DNA from: Longimicrobiales bacterium
Lineage (GTDB): Bacteria > Gemmatimonadota > Gemmatimonadetes > Longimicrobiales > Gaopeijiaceae
Length of the DNA stretch: 56,366 nucleotides
NCBI GenBank assembly: GCA_028822645.1
Contig: JAPKDG010000009.1
Coordinates: forward strand, 1 to 56,366
Reading direction: 5' to 3'
The position numbers and the translations under genes were made by a program. The notes beneath the pieces were generated by a model. It was not told the origin of the DNA. It made no database searches and worked only from the letters and a program-made list of their open reading frames with translations. Positions within the stretch are counted from its first letter, which is position 1; each line of letters opens with the position of its first letter. This document shows positions 42,338-51,030 of this stretch, piece by piece.

Positions 42338-42652
42338 ATTAGGTCACGAGTTCAGTTGAAAAAAGTTAGTCACGGTGCAGAAAAATCTCATGGAATTGTA
42401 TCGTTCTAAAGAGTTGATGTTGTTTTCAGTCCAGCCCACATTTCAGGCTACACGACTGGGACGCATACTGCAATGGGTGCAACTACAAAGTAAGACTAGC
42501 ACGATGTTGGATTACCCTGGACGGGTGATAAAAAAGCTCCAGACAAAGTTAGTTCTTGTGGGTTGGTTAACCCACCTTATCTTTAAGGTAGATGCAAAGA
42601 GGGTATTCTAATCCCATTTTGGACGGCAGCCTAAATAAGTTGATAGTTCGCC
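42338..42652. other. 315-base intergenic region with overlapping inverted repeats
   Basis: Between divergent rmuC and the glutamate dehydrogenase gene. Near the right end are GTGGGTT-GGTT-AACCCAC (42558-42575), a perfect 7-bp stem, and ACCTTA-TCTT-TAAGGT (42574-42589), a perfect 6-bp stem. They share two bases and so cannot fully form together. No T-run follows, so they are not ordinary terminators. A 78-codon open frame at 42375-42611 has no ribosome site and no recognisable protein, and I do not call it a gene. No clear -35/-10 pair is visible. Confidence 0.5.
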
Positions 42653-45600
42653 ATGAGTGATACTTCAAAATCAACGATAGTTCGCTTGCGTCGTGAATCT
42701 CGTGCCTTTACAGCCATGCGACGACGGCTTGAGCGTAAGGTTCGATCAGACGAGGTGAAAGTAGTAGTATCTTTCGCAGAAATCTTCCTCTCTAAAGCGA
42801 CAGAATCTTTTCTGCAAAAGAGGAGTCCTGACGCCCTGGCCCATATGACTCTTGGTGCTTGGAGGTTTCTGCAATCTACTGATCCCGAAGCTGTCGACGT
42901 TCAAGTTTTCAATCCAGATGCAGACAACGAGGGTTGGCATGCTCCCGTGACTGTCTTTCGGACCAATATTTCGGAGAGACCTTTCGTAATCGATTCGCTG
43001 CGTGAATTCATTCACAGTCAGGAATTTTCTATAGAGCATATAGTCTATCCGGTCATCCATGCTGTCCGCAATGAAGCAGGAAAAATTATTGACGTCCGCA
43101 CTTCTGAAGAGGATGAATCCAGAGAATCACTGGTCCACTGTGAGATTACCCAAATCACCGATGTAGAAACTAGGGATGCTCTGAAAGATCAAATTCGAAG
43201 ACGTCTCGAGGACGTAATAAGAGTCACTGACGATTTTTCAAGTATGCTGGATAAAGTCGATGGGACCATGGAAGGCTTGAAACTGAGAGCGAAAGAATCT
43301 GTCGATCTCAGGGATGAGTTCCTGGAAATAGGAGATTTCTTTTCCTGGCTTCGGGAAGGCGCTTTTGTTTTTCTGGGCTCATGCACCTACAGGAAAACAT
43401 CTGACAACAAGATGGAGATAGACCCTGACTCGAAACTGGGCCTTCTCCGGTCCATGGACGATGGTGACGTAACATCTTTAGGCGAACTGACTGCGGAGAT
43501 GGATAGTTTGGTACAGGAAGGACCTAATTTATTTGTTACTAAAACGAATACACGCGCTACAGTACACAGATTATCAAGGATCGATTATGTCGGCTTGAAG
43601 AAGCTGGATGAAAAGGGGGAGTTGATAGAGGAGAGTATTTTTCTCGGGCTCTTTACCTCGAGGGTAGAAGTACAATCTGCTGAAGATATACCGATTCTCC
43701 GAAGAAAACTACAAATGGTTTTGGAAAGTGCTGAGGCGAAGGAAGGCTCTCACGACTACAAAGCTATCAATACAATTTTTAGCTCCATGCCTAAGGAAGA
43801 ACTGTTCCTTTCGTCTGTCGAGCGTATCGCTGCAGACGCACAAGTGGTTCTCACCTCTTATAACACTGACGATGTTAGGGTGACTCTTCACCAAGACCCA
43901 GTTCGTAGCGGTACATCTGTGATGGTGATTATTCCGAGAGAGAAGTTTTCTGGCAGTGTTCGCCGGGCTATAGAAAAAGAATTAAGTAGATCTCTTCAGT
44001 CACAAGTTCTAAACTATCATCTCACCCTTGGGGATGGGGACCAGGCCCGTCTACATTTCTACCTGGCTCCATCAGGTGAAAAATTGCCAACCGTTGATGC
44101 AACAGACCTTGAACTGATCGTTCAAGAGATAATCCTCTCATGGTCTGATCGGCTTCTAAGGTGTTTTGAAAGGGTAAGGCCTGCGGATGAAGCCCGTCAG
44201 TTGGTGCGGGCTTATTCAGAGGCGTTTGGTCTTGATTACCAAACTGCTACGGACCCGGAAGTTGCTTTGGGCGACATCCTGGTTTTGGAAGAAATGGTGG
44301 CTGAGGAGCTAAAAGCTTCGATTTCATTCTCCGATAGTTTAGGCGAGAATGGTGAGGCCCCCGCTACTACGGAAATGAAATTGTATTTGGTTGGCGAGAA
44401 ATTGGTTCTGTCGGATTTTATGCCAATTTTAGATAACATGGCTTTAAGGGTCATCGAGGTGGTTCCTTACGAGATAGAGGGTGAAGAAACTCCAGACGCT
44501 GTGGTGTATTCATTTTCTGTGCAGCGGAGTTCTGGTGGTGCGCTGATGACCCAGAACGGGGGATCCTCTTTGGCGGAAGCAATTTTGGCGGTTCGCACTG
44601 GGGATTCGAGCAATGATGGCCTCAACGCGCTTGTGCTACTGTCGGATCTTTCCTGGAGAGAAGTTGATGTTTTAAGGGGTTATGCATCGTACGCCTTTCA
44701 ATTGGGAATGGTACAGAGTCGGACTTCTTTGGTGCAGTCTTTGGTCAAGCATCCAGCTATTGCTAGAACACTTTTTGAGATATTTGCGGTTAAATTTGAT
44801 GGTAGTCAATTGACCATCGATGAAAGAAGGAAAGAAGTCGAAGGCCTTGAATCTATTCTGCTGCATTCGCTGAGATCTGTGAAGTCTCTTTCTGAAGATC
44901 GTGCCCTGAGGGGTATGCTTGCACTTGTTGATGCTTCAGTGAGAACGAATTACTACAAGTATGGTGGGAAACTACCGAACAAGAGATCTGGGGGAGTGCC
45001 CTATCTTTCCTTTAAGATAGCGGTGCGTGACCGTTCAGATGTCGTACGCACCAACCTTCTGTATGAGATCTGGGTGCAATCCTCGAGAATGCAGGGGATT
45101 CACCTGAGGGGTGCAAGGGTAGCGCGAGGGGGTATCAGATACAGTGATCGTCCCGATGATTTTAGGACAGAAGTTCTTGGTCTGGTAAATACTCAAATGG
45201 TTAAGAATTCAGTTATTGTCCCCGCTGGGTCCAAGGGTGGTTTTATCACTCTTCATCAGCCAACCGATTCTGCTGAAATGGCGATGGAAGCCAAAGAACA
45301 ATACAAGACTCTCATTCGAGGGATGTTGGACATCACGGACAACATAGCTACAGATGGATCGCCGTTACCGCCAAGCACGGTGGTGTGTTGGGACGGTCCT
45401 GATCCTTATTTGGTAGTCGCTGCAGATAAGGGAACCTCCAAGTATTCTGATATGGCTAATGATGTGGCTAAAGAGTACGATTTTTGGTTGGATGATGCCT
45501 TTGCTTCCGGAGGCTCAAATGGCTATGACCATAAAGTAATCGGTATTACGGCAAGGGGGGGCTGGGAATGTGTTAAGCGGCATTTTTCTGAGGAAGGAAT

Positions 45601-47524
45601 AGATATACAATCAGAGCCGTTTACGGTGGTTGGAATAGGAGATATGAGTGGAGATGTTTTTGGAAATGGCATGCTTCTTTCAGAGCAGATACAGCTTAAG
45701 GCTGCCTTTGACTATCGTCATATCTTCATAGATCCTAACCCCGACCTGGCTAGTTCTTATAAGGAACGTGGCAGACTATTCCAGTTGGGTAAGTCAAGCT
45801 GGAATGATTACGATCGCAGCTGTCTCAGTCAGGGTGGCATGATTATCTCGAGGGAAGCCAAGGAAGTCAATCTTACTCCTGAGGCACGTGTTGCTTTGGG
45901 AATAGCGGAGGATGTTCAGGTTTTGAATGGAGAGGAGTTGGTGCGGGCCGTATTGCAGGCCCCAGTAGACCTGCTCTGGAACGGAGGGATAGGTACCTAC
46001 GTTAAGTCATCAGAAGAAGAAGATTCAGATGTAGAAGATTCTACTAATGATAGTGTGCGTATCGATGCAGACCAGCTCAGATGTAGAGTGGTAGGCGAAG
46101 GTGGAAACCTGGGTTTTACTCAGAAAGCTCGCATTGATTTTGCATTAAAAAATGGCCGGATCAATACCGATGCACTGGATAATTCAGGAGGCGTGAATCT
46201 CTCGGATAGAGAGGTGAATTTAAAAATACTGTTAGGGCAGGAAGTTCGGTCTGGTACAATGGTAGAAGCAGAGAGGAACGCCCTCTTGGAACAACTGACA
46301 GATGCAGTGGCGCTACTAGTGCTTGAGGACAACAAGGTCCAAAGTGTAACAGTATCAATGGACGAAATTCGAGCTAGAGTTGAGCCGGATGATTTCCGAG
46401 ATGTAATATCTTTTTTGGAACAATCTGGAGATTTGACTAGAGAAGAGGAAGATCTTCCGTCTTGGGAAACTCTGTGTGCGCGAATTGAAGAAAAAGGTCG
46501 ATCACTCACCCGCCCTGAGCTTTACGTTGTGATGGCATACGTTAAAATGAAGCTCATGAGCTTACTTCTTCGCAGTAGACTCCCTGATGATCCAGCAACA
46601 CAGGATTACCTTCGGGATTATTTTCCAGAAGAAGCACTAGCAGTAACTAGTGAAGGTGGATTGGGTAATCATCGGCTGGGACGTCAGATCATCGCATCGC
46701 AAATGACGAATGACGTCATTGGACTGATGGGTTGCACTTTCGTACATCGCATCTCTAAAGATATGAATCGGACACCGGCAGATGTGGTACGAGCTTGGTT
46801 GGTATCAGCTCGCTTGACTGACCACAAACAATCGATCTATCAAGCCAGTAGTAACTTGCCGTATGGACTGTTCTATAAGTGGATGGTGAGCTTTTCCGAG
46901 GTATTAGAGAGATCAATTCGATGGTCGCTTCTTAATTTGGATATGGATGCCGATGCAGCAGGAATTGTTCAAGGGAGTGAAGCTAAGATTAATCAATTGA
47001 TGGTGACATTTTCTAGCTTTGTTTCAGGTCAAGATCGTTCAGATTTTGACCAGGAGCTTCTCCAACTAAAAAGTCAGGGTGTCACTGGTGACATCGCGGA
47101 TCATTTGATCAAATTGCAATTCTTTGATCAGTTGCTAGTGGTGGTACAGGTTGCCGAAGATACCAGTTCGGATTTGTCGCTAGCCGCAGAGATTTATTAT
47201 GAAATAGCTGATCGGTTCCAGGTACGTTGGCTGGTTAAGGAGATTCAAGAAGTTGTTCACAGTGATAGGTGGGAAGAAAGGGCAGCGAATACTCTTTTGG
47301 AAGACTTGAATCGCCATCTATATAACCTTACCCGAACCAGACTGTTGGCTATTGAGAGAGAGAATGAAGTGAAGATTTACTCACGAGATCATAGGTTGTT
47401 CTGTTCTTTGATTGATGACATGAAGTCCGATGATGCAATATCTGTAGCGGGATTATCCGTTGCTGTCCGGCAGATGGCTATGGTGGTTGAGAAGGCCAGG
47501 ATAGATACTGAATCTCAGGTCTGA
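42653..47524 (+). CDS. NAD-specific glutamate dehydrogenase, large type (GDH-180)
   Basis: Oxidatively deaminates glutamate to 2-oxoglutarate with NAD. The 1,623 residues match the 180-kDa family known from Pseudomonas, Streptomyces and Janthinobacterium, rather than the 450-residue kind. The N-terminal half (1-700) is the regulatory part with ACT-like repeats. The catalytic domain starts near residue 800: LRGARVARGGIRYSDRPDDFRTE, VKNSVIVPAGSKGGF, and the NAD-binding VVGIGDMSGDVFGNGML, with TDGSPLPPSTVVC between. An acidic insert, SEEEDSDVEDSTNDS, near residue 1,125 is not typical. It probably feeds amino-acid carbon into the TCA cycle; with the aminotransferase at 14583 and pckA it makes an amino-acid to sugar route. 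Confidence 0.95.
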   Translation: MSDTSKSTIVRLRRESRAFTAMRRRLERKVRSDEVKVVVSFAEIFLSKATESFLQKRSPDALAHMTLGAWRFLQSTDPEAVDVQVFNPDADNEGWHAPVTVFRTNISERPFVIDSLREFIHSQEFSIEHIVYPVIHAVRNEAGKIIDVRTSEEDESRESLVHCEITQITDVETRDALKDQIRRRLEDVIRVTDDFSSMLDKVDGTMEGLKLRAKESVDLRDEFLEIGDFFSWLREGAFVFLGSCTYRKTSDNKMEIDPDSKLGLLRSMDDGDVTSLGELTAEMDSLVQEGPNLFVTKTNTRATVHRLSRIDYVGLKKLDEKGELIEESIFLGLFTSRVEVQSAEDIPILRRKLQMVLESAEAKEGSHDYKAINTIFSSMPKEELFLSSVERIAADAQVVLTSYNTDDVRVTLHQDPVRSGTSVMVIIPREKFSGSVRRAIEKELSRSLQSQVLNYHLTLGDGDQARLHFYLAPSGEKLPTVDATDLELIVQEIILSWSDRLLRCFERVRPADEARQLVRAYSEAFGLDYQTATDPEVALGDILVLEEMVAEELKASISFSDSLGENGEAPATTEMKLYLVGEKLVLSDFMPILDNMALRVIEVVPYEIEGEETPDAVVYSFSVQRSSGGALMTQNGGSSLAEAILAVRTGDSSNDGLNALVLLSDLSWREVDVLRGYASYAFQLGMVQSRTSLVQSLVKHPAIARTLFEIFAVKFDGSQLTIDERRKEVEGLESILLHSLRSVKSLSEDRALRGMLALVDASVRTNYYKYGGKLPNKRSGGVPYLSFKIAVRDRSDVVRTNLLYEIWVQSSRMQGIHLRGARVARGGIRYSDRPDDFRTEVLGLVNTQMVKNSVIVPAGSKGGFITLHQPTDSAEMAMEAKEQYKTLIRGMLDITDNIATDGSPLPPSTVVCWDGPDPYLVVAADKGTSKYSDMANDVAKEYDFWLDDAFASGGSNGYDHKVIGITARGGWECVKRHFSEEGIDIQSEPFTVVGIGDMSGDVFGNGMLLSEQIQLKAAFDYRHIFIDPNPDLASSYKERGRLFQLGKSSWNDYDRSCLSQGGMIISREAKEVNLTPEARVALGIAEDVQVLNGEELVRAVLQAPVDLLWNGGIGTYVKSSEEEDSDVEDSTNDSVRIDADQLRCRVVGEGGNLGFTQKARIDFALKNGRINTDALDNSGGVNLSDREVNLKILLGQEVRSGTMVEAERNALLEQLTDAVALLVLEDNKVQSVTVSMDEIRARVEPDDFRDVISFLEQSGDLTREEEDLPSWETLCARIEEKGRSLTRPELYVVMAYVKMKLMSLLLRSRLPDDPATQDYLRDYFPEEALAVTSEGGLGNHRLGRQIIASQMTNDVIGLMGCTFVHRISKDMNRTPADVVRAWLVSARLTDHKQSIYQASSNLPYGLFYKWMVSFSEVLERSIRWSLLNLDMDADAAGIVQGSEAKINQLMVTFSSFVSGQDRSDFDQELLQLKSQGVTGDIADHLIKLQFFDQLLVVVQVAEDTSSDLSLAAEIYYEIADRFQVRWLVKEIQEVVHSDRWEERAANTLLEDLNRHLYNLTRTRLLAIERENEVKIYSRDHRLFCSLIDDMKSDDAISVAGLSVAVRQMAMVVEKARIDTESQV

Positions 47525-47546
47525 ACCCTGTGAAACAGTTCTATTT

Positions 47547-48863
47547 TTAGCTAGAAAGTCCAGTAAAACGGCATTTCCTGATGTCTTTGAGCAGGTAGAG
47601 GACGCCTGCAATTCGACCTCCTAAAAATGCTGAGAAGGCTGAAACAACTCCAGTAAGATCAAAAATCCATCCCAACAGGATGAAGAGCAGTGCGAGAGTT
47701 GTAACTTCGACAATAGTAGCAGTTGTTATTAGGTGTGTTAGTCTGCTTTGAATGTAGAGTGATCGAAGGAAAGATAAGAAGACCGAGAGAGCTGGGACTG
47801 GGACTAAGATTTTCAGTGATGTGGTGGCCAGTTCAGTCAGATCCGGTTTCAGCCCAGATACCTGTTCGAACCAAACGATTGAGAGAGGAGTAAAGGCTAG
47901 CAGGGCTATTCCAACAGAGGTCGAAAGCCCTAACCAGACTGCAAATCTGGCCAATCTAGGGAAATTTCCTTGGTTTTCTTCGAGGACGGCCAAGGCAACT
48001 TCTTGATAACTGAGCCCGAAAGATCTGAAGAAGAAAGAAAGAGAGTGTACGACAGGGAAAACAGCCAGTGATTCTAGCGGAGATGGGGCTCTCCCCATTA
48101 GGAAGGTTAGTAACGGCTGAACGGTTAAGCTTATAAAAGATGTCAGTGCTAAGGGGTAATAGAACTGAATTATTTCCGGGTAGTGTAATTGTTTCTCAGG
48201 ATATGAGTTCGAAGGATTACTCGTTTCATTGAGTCCTTTGATTGTTTTTCTCGCCATTATGTGAGCGACTACTGCCTCTACGCTTACTCCAAATGAGAGC
48301 GAAGCAGCTCCAATCCAGGCACCAGGTACGTCCATCAGAGAGTAAAGAGTCAGAGCTGTAAGTACCATGGCACTGAGTCTGAAAATTGTTCCATAGGCTA
48401 ACAAGCGCGTATGCCCAGCCCTGATGAGTAATCCATGAAGAAATCGGCGGTAGCCTATAGCACTGGGCCACGGGAGAAGAATCCATAGGGCTCCATATGT
48501 CAATTGAGTTACTTCTCTTGGCAGGCCTAAGAGGCCTATAGCTAGCCAATTATAGACAGGAGGAATCAATACAATCAGAAGAAACCCTGTTGCTGTCGCA
48601 TTCATGACATGCATAAAGTTGCGGAGCTTCTTGTGAGTTTGGGCGTTGTTAACCAGTGCAGTGGAAGCACTCATCAACATGATGACAGGAGATTCAATCA
48701 GAATTGCAAAGGCAAATGCGACCCCGTATGCTGCTAGATTAATCGTGGGGTCAGCGATCCTTGCGATGATTGCAGCCAAGAAAGGTCCTTCCGTAGCCAT
48801 CATAAGCCACTGGAAAGACAGCGGAAGCCAAAATAGAAAAATCGACCAGGTAGATCTTATCAA
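47547..48863 (-). CDS. Multidrug/oligosaccharide exporter superfamily membrane protein (MATE/ANKH-like)
   Basis: Polytopic protein of 438 residues with about 12 hydrophobic segments. The first helix, PLSFQWLMMATEGPFLAAIIARI, with later NLAAYGVAFAFAILIESPVIMLMSASTALV and LLPWPSAIGYRRFLHGLLIRAG, fits the MOP flippase superfamily (MATE, with the ANKH branch the closest in my memory). ANKH in animals moves pyrophosphate or citrate; what the bacterial relatives move is not known. The only start in range is TTG at 48863, so the true N-terminus is uncertain. Convergent with the glutamate dehydrogenase gene. Confidence 0.6.
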   Translation of the reverse strand: MIRSTWSIFLFWLPLSFQWLMMATEGPFLAAIIARIADPTINLAAYGVAFAFAILIESPVIMLMSASTALVNNAQTHKKLRNFMHVMNATATGFLLIVLIPPVYNWLAIGLLGLPREVTQLTYGALWILLPWPSAIGYRRFLHGLLIRAGHTRLLAYGTIFRLSAMVLTALTLYSLMDVPGAWIGAASLSFGVSVEAVVAHIMARKTIKGLNETSNPSNSYPEKQLHYPEIIQFYYPLALTSFISLTVQPLLTFLMGRAPSPLESLAVFPVVHSLSFFFRSFGLSYQEVALAVLEENQGNFPRLARFAVWLGLSTSVGIALLAFTPLSIVWFEQVSGLKPDLTELATTSLKILVPVPALSVFLSFLRSLYIQSRLTHLITTATIVEVTTLALLFILLGWIFDLTGVVSAFSAFLGGRIAGVLYLLKDIRKCRFTGLSS

Positions 48864-48893
48864 CGTGCTGGTATTCTTTATGGCAAAGGTGAG

Positions 48894-50861
48894 TTAGTTA
48901 GGATCCATAGAAGAACGTAGCATCAGTGACTCTTTTCTGGAATCGTCAATTGTCAGTGGACCCTTCAGTCCTCCCTTGGGGTACAGGCTGCTAAATACAG
49001 TGAGGAAAATTTGACCTTGCTTGAGTTTTAGTACTGTCGTGGGTTCTAATAGGATTCTACTGTATCCTTGAAACGTCCCTCCTTCCCCCGTTACGAAATT
49101 TCCTGGGCCAATCCTGTCAATGATTCCACCTATTCCTTCTTCTCCTGACAACTGTAGTGTAACAGCGTGAATATCTCCTAGGGCAGAATCTTGAATCCTA
49201 ACACTAGAGGTCAGCATGCTGGTCTCTGTGTCAAAATGGGACTCAGCGACAACCGTTGGGAGACCTTGTCCCTCTTCGTCGAGCAGTTGTAATTGGGTCA
49301 AAAAGTAGAGCTCTGATAAACTTGGCACCAAAGAGGGATTCCGTCGATTTTCGTTGTTTTGTTCGAAAGAGTATCCTAGTGCTAGTAGTTTGGGGTCAGT
49401 CAATGGAAGCCCTAAAAGTTCCATTCCAAAGGGCAACCCGTCTTCCGTAAAACCGGCCGGAACGCTAAGCGCTGGGAAGCCTGTAGAAGCACTTAGTTGG
49501 CAAGTCGATCCTGCCTGAGAAGATCCAATCATGGCTATTGGTCTGCGTAAGGTCGGGTATACAAGCGCGTCTAATTCCATTGATTCCATGAGGGTTATGA
49601 CCGCGATCCGTAAGGCTCGTTGTTTCTCAAGAGATTTCTGGTACTCGGGATCGTCCCTTTCTTCGTCGGACATACGTCTGCGAAATGTCCCTTCAAGGGC
49701 AACGTGAAAAAGGCCTGATCGAACAATCTCTTCCAAAGAATTTACAGGTGCTACGTTTGAATCTTCTAAATAATCGATTAGATCCCATTTGAACTCATGA
49801 CCAATTACACTCGATCCTTGTAACATGGCATCTAGCTTTGGTATGGAGACCTCAACAGTAGTAGACCCGAGCTCTTCCATTCTACTGATTGCTTGTTTGA
49901 CTAACAATCCAATCTCCTGATCTTCTGGACTGCCACCGAAAAGATTTGTGAGTACTCCGATTTTTGAGCCCTTGAGTGCTTCTATATCCAAAGCTTCAAC
50001 GAAGTCAGGCAGGTCATTACTGGCAAAGATATTAGTATAAGAATCTTCAGGATCGCGGCCTACAATAGCATCGAGTCCAATCGCGAGGTCTGTGGCTGTC
50101 CGAGCTAGAGGACCGCCTACATCCTGAGTGTGGGACAGAGGTATAATTCCCTGTGTACTTGCTAATCCTTTGGTTGGACGAAGCCCAAAAAGATTATTAT
50201 TGGAAGCGGGAATACGAATAGACCCACAGGTATCGCTGCCCCATCCTATGGTAGCAAAATTTGCGGCGATAGCTGCTCCAGTGCCACCGCTTGAACCGCC
50301 TGGATTTCTAGACGTGTCATAAGGATTTTTGGTTTGTCCTCCAAGAGAACTTATCGTCGTGATCCCGGCAGCCAGTTCATGCATGTTGGTTTTACCAAGT
50401 ATGACGGCACCAGCTTCTCGCAGTTTTGTGACTTGAAATGCGTCGCTTTGTGGAATAAAAGAGGAGAGCGCTACTGAGCCTGCACTGGTCGGCATATCCA
50501 CTGTGTTGTAGTTGTCTTTTAGCAGGATTGGTATCCCGTGAAGGAGCCCCCTCATCCCTTTTTCTATTCTTTCTTTATCCAATGCTATAGCTTGCTCTCG
50601 GACATGTGGGTTTAGTCGGATGATAGAATTCAGCTTGGGACCATTTTGGTCGTACATGTCTATGCGATCCAAGTAAACGTCTACTAGGTCGAGGCTAGAC
50701 ACCTGACCTTTGGACATAGCGTCGTGCAACTCCATGATAGTAGCTTCTGCCACTTCGAAATCGGTTGAATCTACGGTACCTGAGTCTGAGAAAGAGTCAC
50801 AACTGGCCAAGAACAAAAAGCCTATCGTGACACAGATATGAAGACGCTTTACTAGATACAT
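48894..50861 (-). CDS. Amidase-signature lipoprotein with C-terminal CHRD-like domain
   Basis: Exported amidase, 655 residues. The signal peptide ends in FLASC with the lipidation cysteine at residue 21. The amidase signature triad is present: K115 in PILLKDNYNT, S190 in RNPGGSSGGT and S214 in SDTCGSIRIPAS; the spacing K to first Ser (75) and first to second Ser (24) equals that of FAAH. The usual TGGSIR is TCGSIR. The amidase domain ends near residue 520. Residues about 540-650 (SSVRIQDSALGDIHAVTLQL, IGPGNFVTG, LKQGQIFLTVFSSLYPKGG, LKGPL) look like a CHRD fold, where the last strands end in G(E/x)(I/L)(R/K)G. That second assignment is mine from pattern only. Substrate not known. Confidence 0.87.
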   Translation of the reverse strand: MYLVKRLHICVTIGFLFLASCDSFSDSGTVDSTDFEVAEATIMELHDAMSKGQVSSLDLVDVYLDRIDMYDQNGPKLNSIIRLNPHVREQAIALDKERIEKGMRGLLHGIPILLKDNYNTVDMPTSAGSVALSSFIPQSDAFQVTKLREAGAVILGKTNMHELAAGITTISSLGGQTKNPYDTSRNPGGSSGGTGAAIAANFATIGWGSDTCGSIRIPASNNNLFGLRPTKGLASTQGIIPLSHTQDVGGPLARTATDLAIGLDAIVGRDPEDSYTNIFASNDLPDFVEALDIEALKGSKIGVLTNLFGGSPEDQEIGLLVKQAISRMEELGSTTVEVSIPKLDAMLQGSSVIGHEFKWDLIDYLEDSNVAPVNSLEEIVRSGLFHVALEGTFRRRMSDEERDDPEYQKSLEKQRALRIAVITLMESMELDALVYPTLRRPIAMIGSSQAGSTCQLSASTGFPALSVPAGFTEDGLPFGMELLGLPLTDPKLLALGYSFEQNNENRRNPSLVPSLSELYFLTQLQLLDEEGQGLPTVVAESHFDTETSMLTSSVRIQDSALGDIHAVTLQLSGEEGIGGIIDRIGPGNFVTGEGGTFQGYSRILLEPTTVLKLKQGQIFLTVFSSLYPKGGLKGPLTIDDSRKESLMLRSSMDPN

Positions 50862-50954
50862 ATCACCCCATTATTTCATATGATTTTGATTATTCAATCT
50901 TTTATGTTCCAGAATTTTAGTGAGTGTCGAACACGTGAGACAAGAGTCATTAGA

Positions 50955-50984
50955 TTCAGAACCTGTTGTCGTAAGCTATATAAT
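50955..50984 (+). promoter_or_regulatory. Candidate promoter of the cytochrome c-PQQ dehydrogenase gene
   Basis: A perfect TATAAT at 50979-50984 with TTCAGA (four of six matches) at 50955-50960 and an 18-nt spacer. Transcription would start near 50991, about 40 nt before the GTG start at 51031. AGGAG (51019-51023) is 7 nt from that GTG and supports it as the start. No other feature is seen in 50862-51030. Confidence 0.4.
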
Positions 50985-51030
50985 CTTATAGTGGCAAGCA
51001 TCTACTTCACTGAAAAACAGGAGAGAGAAG

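Noticed and set aside
42375-42611. 78-codon open frame in the rmuC/glutamate dehydrogenase intergenic region
   Set aside because: GTG-type start without ribosome site, no domain or membrane pattern, and it crosses the inverted repeats.
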